A stretch of DNA of 34,370 nucleotides from Desulfobacterales bacterium. Its GTDB lineage: Bacteria; Desulfobacterota; Desulfobacteria; Desulfobacterales; Desulfosalsimonadaceae. Below the pieces are notes generated by a model that was not told where the DNA came from, ran no database searches, and saw nothing but the letters and a program-made list of their open reading frames with translations. Position 1 is the stretch's first letter; every line of letters starts with the position of its first letter. Shown here in pieces: positions 31,801-34,370 of this stretch. Location of the stretch: the NCBI GenBank assembly GCA_018399235.1, contig JAGYOX010000022.1:1-34370 (forward strand), given 5' to 3'. A program made the position numbers and the translations under genes.

Positions 31801-31945
31801 GCACCGGGTGCAGGCTGTAAAAAAATATATTTTAGAGGACGAGCGGATTGCGGGCAAGCGCCTGTTCATCCGGGAGGCTGAAACCCTTAGCCCCAAGGAT
31901 AAGGGTGGATACAAAAAATCACGGGTTGAGCTGAGTTTGAAATAA
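28898..31945 (+). CDS. DUF748 (AsmA-like) domain-containing protein
   Basis: 1015-residue envelope protein of the DUF748 group, related to AsmA/TamB-type proteins thought to handle lipid transport or outer-membrane assembly. One N-terminal membrane helix (about 5-27, IIIGILILLYTLMGFLVVPMV) anchors a large periplasmic part. Typical elements are visible: LSERLNRSVAIEDISLNPYTLTLAVNGLQI near the start, FDFNI-type repeats, DISGRINPL near 675 and NLPVGMAIALLKDRKGEI near 755. From about residue 825 an OmpA-like C-terminal segment follows (YIEFEAGGDELAASSAKKLD...LTGFVNTERD), also usual in this family. Two Ser/Glu/Lys-rich linkers (about 345-380 and 585-610) look disordered. The start is set by GAGAGGGAAC before the ATG. 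It probably forms an operon with the next two genes. The exact role is unknown. Confidence 0.88.
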   Translation: MGWKKWTLIIIGILILLYTLMGFLVVPMVTEAVLPDKLSERLNRSVAIEDISLNPYTLTLAVNGLQIRDKSGSADFIAFDEFFINIQWASLFKLGLVTKELRLKNPFVRVVRVSGSEFNFSDLIPPGTEEKAPEAGADEAGEPFHFSLSNIKLVNGNFEFLDVPMDKTHRFSNVMFNIPMLSNFEPHINDYAQPMLAGELNGTGVKADVSFKPFAESIETIVDVSLTGMNLPYYFDYVPGGLGFDIAYGNLDAESKIDFKKGPDGRADLEISGVVDLNNLRMTEKNAAELVFIPAFHLEMAPSKPLNRQIRLADVTINQPVISMVRDAGGRLNLKAFGTSKESPAENSRSDQSTAESESVESKDSKASGAAASDSDPFIFEIDNLALNSGTLNYKDFAAPGASAAPYAGPVKMSVENINLNVADFSTRKDHQAELDFSASLDPDAALSVNGKFGISPLTVDTAVKMENVALNQSQPYFPAPLKLVVTDGDLDITGNASLRSKEDAGLSAQFKGDAGIDGLSLVESKTARDFLKWQSVDLIGLDFSWNPTSIILQRLAIKGLKQSLVVQKNGVLNLNRVYVTEPSEKEQPEQAAVESVKEEGSAPAETAEKPMPFPVSIGEIKLRDSGISFTDYHIEPNYSAQVELSKGSIKGLSSQAFEGAMVSLKGVVNDHAPVDISGRINPLLADLFLDIRFDLQNMELSPFSAYSGKYLGKEIEKGKLNLDLDYLIENKKLEAENRVLFDQFNLGRNVESDTAVNLPVGMAIALLKDRKGEINLDLPVSGRLDDPQFSIIGIIIQSLKNIVTKAATSPFDMVGQIVAGGEELKYIEFEAGGDELAASSAKKLDSINELLYKRPELALELTGFVNTERDREVLKNRALERKLRAAKWAGESRKGDEEAIPFSEIELSEAEYRKYLRQVYQAEVLSVTEPPADAKPLADETLTVPEMKSKILERIEIRDAELRLLAQHRVQAVKKYILEDERIAGKRLFIREAETLSPKDKGGYKKSRVELSLK

Positions 31946-31970
31946 GACAAAGGAAAGGTAGGGAGAGTTG

Positions 31971-32540
31971 ATGATGAAAAAACCGGCGGTGTTAGTTCTG
32001 CTTATAATCTTCATGGCGGCGTGTTCGTCAAGGCAGATAATCGATCAATATCACGGTTCCACAGCCCAGCGGTTAACCTCGCACAGCGTCAATAATATGA
32101 TTGCGAATATACCGGAAAAGGATTTTTCATGCCTTGAGGGCAAGAAAGTTTACTTGTCCTGTTATTTTTTGAATAACATCGAGCCGTTGGCATATGCCCA
32201 GAAGCGGCTGGAACTCGAGCTGATGGACAAGTACCAGTGCCTGCCGGTCCCGGAGCCGTCCGAGGCTGAGATACGACTGCATGTATTTTTTACGTCACTG
32301 GGTACGGATAGGGATGAATTCGGGCTGCACACGCCGGAGTTGGTCATACCGGGCCTTGGCGGTTTTTCACAGATTGATGTGATTTCCCTGGAAATGTTTC
32401 ATGGCATTACCGAACTCTATTATTATATTGTCGATGATAAGGATCGGATAGTGGCTAAAAGCGACATGATGAAAACCGTGGTCCGCAATGATTCCCTATC
32501 TTTACCGGTGATTACGATACCCGTTAATACGGTGGACTAG
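31971..32540 (+). CDS. Putative lipoprotein
   Basis: About 189 residues with a lipoprotein signal: basic start MKKPAV, hydrophobic LVLLIIF, then lipobox-like FMAAC followed by SSRQ. The mature protein has alternating strand-like segments (EKDFSCLEGKKVYLSCYFLNN, EIRLHVFFTSLGTDRDE, ITELYYYIVDDKDRIVAKSD) and no domain I can name. SD-like GGGAG sits 5 nt before the ATG at 31971 and 8 nt before the ATG at 31974; either may be used. The gene lies 25 nt after the DUF748 stop, so it is likely cotranscribed and may work with that AsmA-like protein at the outer membrane. Function unknown. Confidence 0.75.
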   Translation: MMKKPAVLVLLIIFMAACSSRQIIDQYHGSTAQRLTSHSVNNMIANIPEKDFSCLEGKKVYLSCYFLNNIEPLAYAQKRLELELMDKYQCLPVPEPSEAEIRLHVFFTSLGTDRDEFGLHTPELVIPGLGGFSQIDVISLEMFHGITELYYYIVDDKDRIVAKSDMMKTVVRNDSLSLPVITIPVNTVD

Positions 32541-32563
32541 GCGGACTCAATCAGAGGTATTAA

Positions 32564-32779
32564 ATGATTACATGCAGCTTGAACAATTTTATGGAAGCCG
32601 TTAAGCCATGGCTGAGCGGCGACTATATCCGGGAGGCCTACGTGGATGAGCAGGGCCGGTTTGTACTGGATTTCAACGACGGGGTGAAAAATATCTACGC
32701 GATCGATGACTGCACGGCCGCCCAGATGGCAGATATCCTGGCGGATTTTAAGAAAAAAGGCATCCCGGTTAAGGGTTGA
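32564..32779 (+). CDS. Small conserved-looking hypothetical protein
   Basis: 71 residues, soluble, no signal peptide, not recognised. The pattern is strand-turn-strand (YIREAYVDEQGRFVLDFNDGVKNIYAID) followed by a helix (CTAAQMADILADFKKKGIPV), which could form a small alpha/beta unit. AGAGGT lies 5 nt before the ATG and the gene is 23 nt after the lipoprotein stop, so it is probably the last gene of the DUF748 operon. Composition and codon use look like a real gene. No function is proposed. Confidence 0.65.
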   Translation: MITCSLNNFMEAVKPWLSGDYIREAYVDEQGRFVLDFNDGVKNIYAIDDCTAAQMADILADFKKKGIPVKG

Positions 32780-32830
32780 CCGTTCGTTTTTATTGGCCCC
32801 CCATGGATTCGGGCTGCGGCCGGGGGGACA

Positions 32831-32899
32831 CTTCTAAGTAACTTCAAGGTACAAGGTGAAAGGTACAAGGTTTAAGGTTCACGGTTCACGGTTCATGGT
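32831..32899 (-). repeat. Composite heptad element, copy D
   Basis: The edge CTTCTAAGTAACTTCAAGGT (32831-32850) is the exact reverse complement of 34285-34304. The heptads 32844-32899 read tcaaggt, acaaggt, gaaaggt, acaaggt, ttaaggt, tcacggt, tcacggt, tcatggt, then TAAATTC, as in copy C. Confidence 0.75.
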
Positions 32900-32920
32900 T
32901 AAATTCCAAATTCCAAAATT

Positions 32921-33073
32921 GATGGCTTCGTAAAAAGTCCAATATCTGTGTTGCGCTACATCCCTCGGAATTTCACGTACAGCTAAGTACGCTGCATTCC
33001 TCGGGATTTTGCGCGCCTTGATCTTGAACTTTTTACTTTGCCATCCTAAAATCGACTTTTTACGAGATTGTCA
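32921..33073. repeat. MITE-like palindromic element, copy 2
   Basis: GATGGCTTCGTAAAAAGTCC at the left end; inverted ends GAACTTTTTACTTTGCCATC (33026-33045) and CGACTTTTTACGAGATTGTC (33053-33072) at the right. The core shares CACGTACAGCTAAGTACG with copy 1. It lacks a short CCCTGATCTCAAATGGGG segment that copy 1 has near 28620, so the two have diverged by a small indel. Confidence 0.75.
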
Positions 33074-33134
33074 AAATTTCTATCGGAACAAAAGTTTTTG
33101 CTATGCCTAAACTGCTAGATGGGAGCCAGGACTC

Positions 33135-34019
33135 ATGACGACAACGACGTGTACGCCGGTTCAGAATGTACTGGACGAGCTGTTGGATCTTTTGTATCTC
33201 GAAATGATCGAGGAGAATATTTTCCGGGGAAAAAGCCAGGACATGGGGTTTGGCAATATATTCGGGGGGCAGGTTCTGGGCCAGGCCATGTCCGCAGCCT
33301 CCCAGACCGTTCCGAAAGACCGGCAGGGTCACAGCCTGCATGCCTATTTTCTTCGACCCGGCGATCCCGCCAAGCCGATTGTCTACACCGTGGACTGCAC
33401 GCGCGACGGCAAAAGTTTTACAACCCGTCGGGTAACGGCGGTTCAGAAGGGCCAGGCCATTTTTACCATGTCCGCCTCGTTTAAGGTGGATGAAACCGGA
33501 TTCAGCCACCAGGCGCAAATGCCTGATATCCCCGGACCGGAGGGCATTGAGTCCGAGTTGGAAAGGGCCCGGCGGGTTCAGGACAAAATTCCGGCGTCGA
33601 TCCGCAATCAAATTCTGTGTGTAAAGCCTATTGAAATCCGTCCGGTCAACCCTGTTGATCCCTTTGCCCCAACCAAAGAAAAGCCAGAGCGATATGTCTG
33701 GTTCAGGGCGATTCACAAAATGCCTGATGACATGGCGGTCCATCGCTATATGCTGGCTTATGCATCCGATTTCGGGCTTGTGGCCGCTTCCTTATATCCT
33801 CATGGCCGAACATTCTGGGATCCTAAAATGCAGGTAGCCAGTCTTGATCACGCCATGTGGTTTCACCGGGATTTTTGGATGGACGACTGGCTGTTGTATG
33901 CCATCCACAGCCCGAGCGCCAGCCGGGCATTGGGATTGAACCACGGCCACATCTATACCCGGGAGGGCTCGCTCGTGGCTTCAACCTCCCAGCAGGGGCT
34001 TATCCGTTTTCGCGGGTAG
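33135..34019 (+). CDS. tesB: Acyl-CoA thioesterase II
   Basis: 294-residue double-hotdog thioesterase that hydrolyses medium- and long-chain acyl-CoA to free fatty acid and CoA in the cytoplasm. Family motifs are present: FGGQVLGQAMSAA (43-55), HSLHAYFLRPGDP (66-78), YASDFGL (209-215) and SLDHAMWFHRDF (236-247). The catalytic Asp (212) and Gln (286, in TSQQG) match the E. coli TesB triad. The third position, Thr in E. coli (ATIDHSMWFH as I recall it), is Ser236 here, a conservative change. The length is normal. AGGA and GGGAG precede the ATG. It stands alone between repeat zones. Together with the FAAL-PKS and lipid-type genes it adds to the fatty-acid theme, but no direct link is shown. Confidence 0.93.
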   Translation: MTTTTCTPVQNVLDELLDLLYLEMIEENIFRGKSQDMGFGNIFGGQVLGQAMSAASQTVPKDRQGHSLHAYFLRPGDPAKPIVYTVDCTRDGKSFTTRRVTAVQKGQAIFTMSASFKVDETGFSHQAQMPDIPGPEGIESELERARRVQDKIPASIRNQILCVKPIEIRPVNPVDPFAPTKEKPERYVWFRAIHKMPDDMAVHRYMLAYASDFGLVAASLYPHGRTFWDPKMQVASLDHAMWFHRDFWMDDWLLYAIHSPSASRALGLNHGHIYTREGSLVASTSQQGLIRFRG

Positions 34020-34033
34020 AAGCGGAGAAGTCG

Positions 34034-34304
34034 CCCGGGAGCGAACCTATAAGTAACTTTTATGGTAGATGCGATGTAGAGGCGGGCTTTAGCCCGCCAT
34101 TTGCAGAAGCGACCGATGCAGCAAGCCGCGGCCACTGGAAGGCTGAAGCCTTCCACTACATTGATTGTACAAACCTCGATAAACCGATCAGGAATTGACA
34201 AATGCGCTTTGTTTATCCGCCCTATATGGCTAAGATTTTGATTTTTTTTACCCAATACCCAATACCCAATACCCAATACCCAATACCTTGAAGTTACTTA
34301 GAAG
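34034..34304 (+). repeat. Composite heptad element, copy E
   Basis: The left arm is CCCGGGAGCGAACCTATAAG then TAACTTTT (34034-34061). The right end is five exact acccaat units (34250-34284), one degenerate unit and the 20-nt junction ACCTTGAAGTTACTTAGAAG (34285-34304). Between them lies a REP/BIME-like pair of hairpins. Same order and orientation as copy A, but with a longer interior. Confidence 0.7.
34074..34161. repeat. REP/BIME-like double hairpin
   Basis: ATGTAG (34074-34079) is followed by the hairpin GGCGGGCT-TT-AGCCCGCC (34081-34098). Then come a 37-nt spacer, the hairpin TGGAAGGCT-GA-AGCCTTCCA (34136-34155) and CTACAT (34156-34161). Two hairpins facing each other with GTAG and CTAC outside is the layout of bacterial interspersed REP pairs moved by RAYT (TnpA-REP) enzymes. 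No such gene is in the window. Confidence 0.65.
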
Positions 34305-34340
34305 TAATCCCATACCTCAGATTGAAATCAAGGAATAGGC

Positions 34341-34370
34341 ATGACGGCAAAGATAAATGTAGCCCAGATG
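34341..34370 (+). CDS. Start of a gene cut by the window edge
   Basis: AAGGA lies 7 nt before an ATG followed by nine open codons (MTAKINVAQM) to the window end. The ribosome-binding site and position after an intergenic zone suggest a real gene start. Ten residues are too few to assign a product. Confidence 0.4.
   Translation, partial: MTAKINVAQM

Larger units (their letters stand above)
32780..33134. other. Intergenic repeat zone D
   Basis: 355 nt without a gene. It contains the conserved edge CTTCTAAGTAACTTCAAGGT (32831-32850), an eight-unit heptad array (32844-32899) and the second MITE-like palindrome (32921-33073). The last 60 nt carry the tesB ribosome-binding site. The layout repeats that of zone C. 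Confidence 0.6.
34020..34340. other. Intergenic repeat zone E
   Basis: 321 nt after tesB. It holds the CCCGGG/AAGTAACTTTT arm (34034-34061), a double-hairpin BIME-like unit (34074-34161), a perfect acccaat heptad array (34250-34284) with the AAGTTACTTAGAAG edge (34291-34304), and the start of the next gene's leader. No gene is supported. Confidence 0.6.

Noticed and set aside
33060-33743. 227-codon minus-strand frame opposite tesB
   Set aside because: Antisense to a clear tesB gene; its 3' part also runs into the MITE-like repeat.

Overview
The window looks like part of a mesophilic, moderately GC-rich Gram-negative chromosome. It is most like a sulfate-reducing deltaproteobacterium (Desulfobacterota, Desulfobacteraceae-type). 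This is an inference from three things: the gene mix (two B12-binding radical SAM proteins, a DUF748/AsmA-like protein, periplasmic Spy/CnrX-type proteins, a FAAL-loaded polyketide synthase), clear Gram-negative envelope proteins (a lipoprotein and Sec-exported periplasmic proteins), and intergenic spaces filled with heptad and palindromic repeats. No rRNA, tRNA, CRISPR array or intact insertion sequence was seen.

Layout. 1-4754: housekeeping, with RNase D divergent from threonyl-tRNA synthetase, which is followed 8 nt later by a B12-binding radical SAM gene. 4892-8828: membrane and lipid-type genes. These are a small membrane protein, a palindromic repeat element, a tightly packed minus-strand operon (chalcone-isomerase-like exported protein, GPH-type MFS transporter, DUF1295 membrane protein) and a divergent DUF2177 membrane protein with a good promoter. 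9172-9783: a GAF-domain protein. 9814-19146: one giant minus-strand gene encoding FAAL-ACP-KS-AT-DH-ER-KR-ACP-TE, a self-contained synthase that should activate a fatty acid, extend it with malonyl units, reduce fully and release the product.

19340-22128: an accessory patch with a truncated HsdS specificity subunit, a HigB toxin, an antitoxin that fuses a HigA-type HTH to an ImmA/IrrE zinc protease, and RadC. This looks like the remnant of a defence or mobile island. 22622-25625: an amidase directly followed by a second B12-binding radical SAM protein with a CX4CX2C cluster. 25812-26012: a cold-shock protein with promoter, long leader and terminator. 26111-28331 (minus): an ECF sigma factor, a CnrY-like membrane protein and a CnrX-like anchored periplasmic protein in one operon, with a Spy/CpxP-like protein beside it. 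28898-32779: a DUF748 protein, a lipoprotein and a small hypothetical protein. 33135-34019: acyl-CoA thioesterase II. The first 10 codons of another gene lie at the right edge.

The most unusual content is (i) the single-protein fatty-acid-extending PKS, (ii) the HigB toxin paired with a protease-fused antitoxin, and (iii) a family of composite intergenic elements built from 7-bp tandem repeats beside a conserved AAGTTACTTAGAAG edge. Some of these also carry a CCCGGG...AAGTAACTTTT arm, a REP/BIME double hairpin or a MITE-like palindrome.
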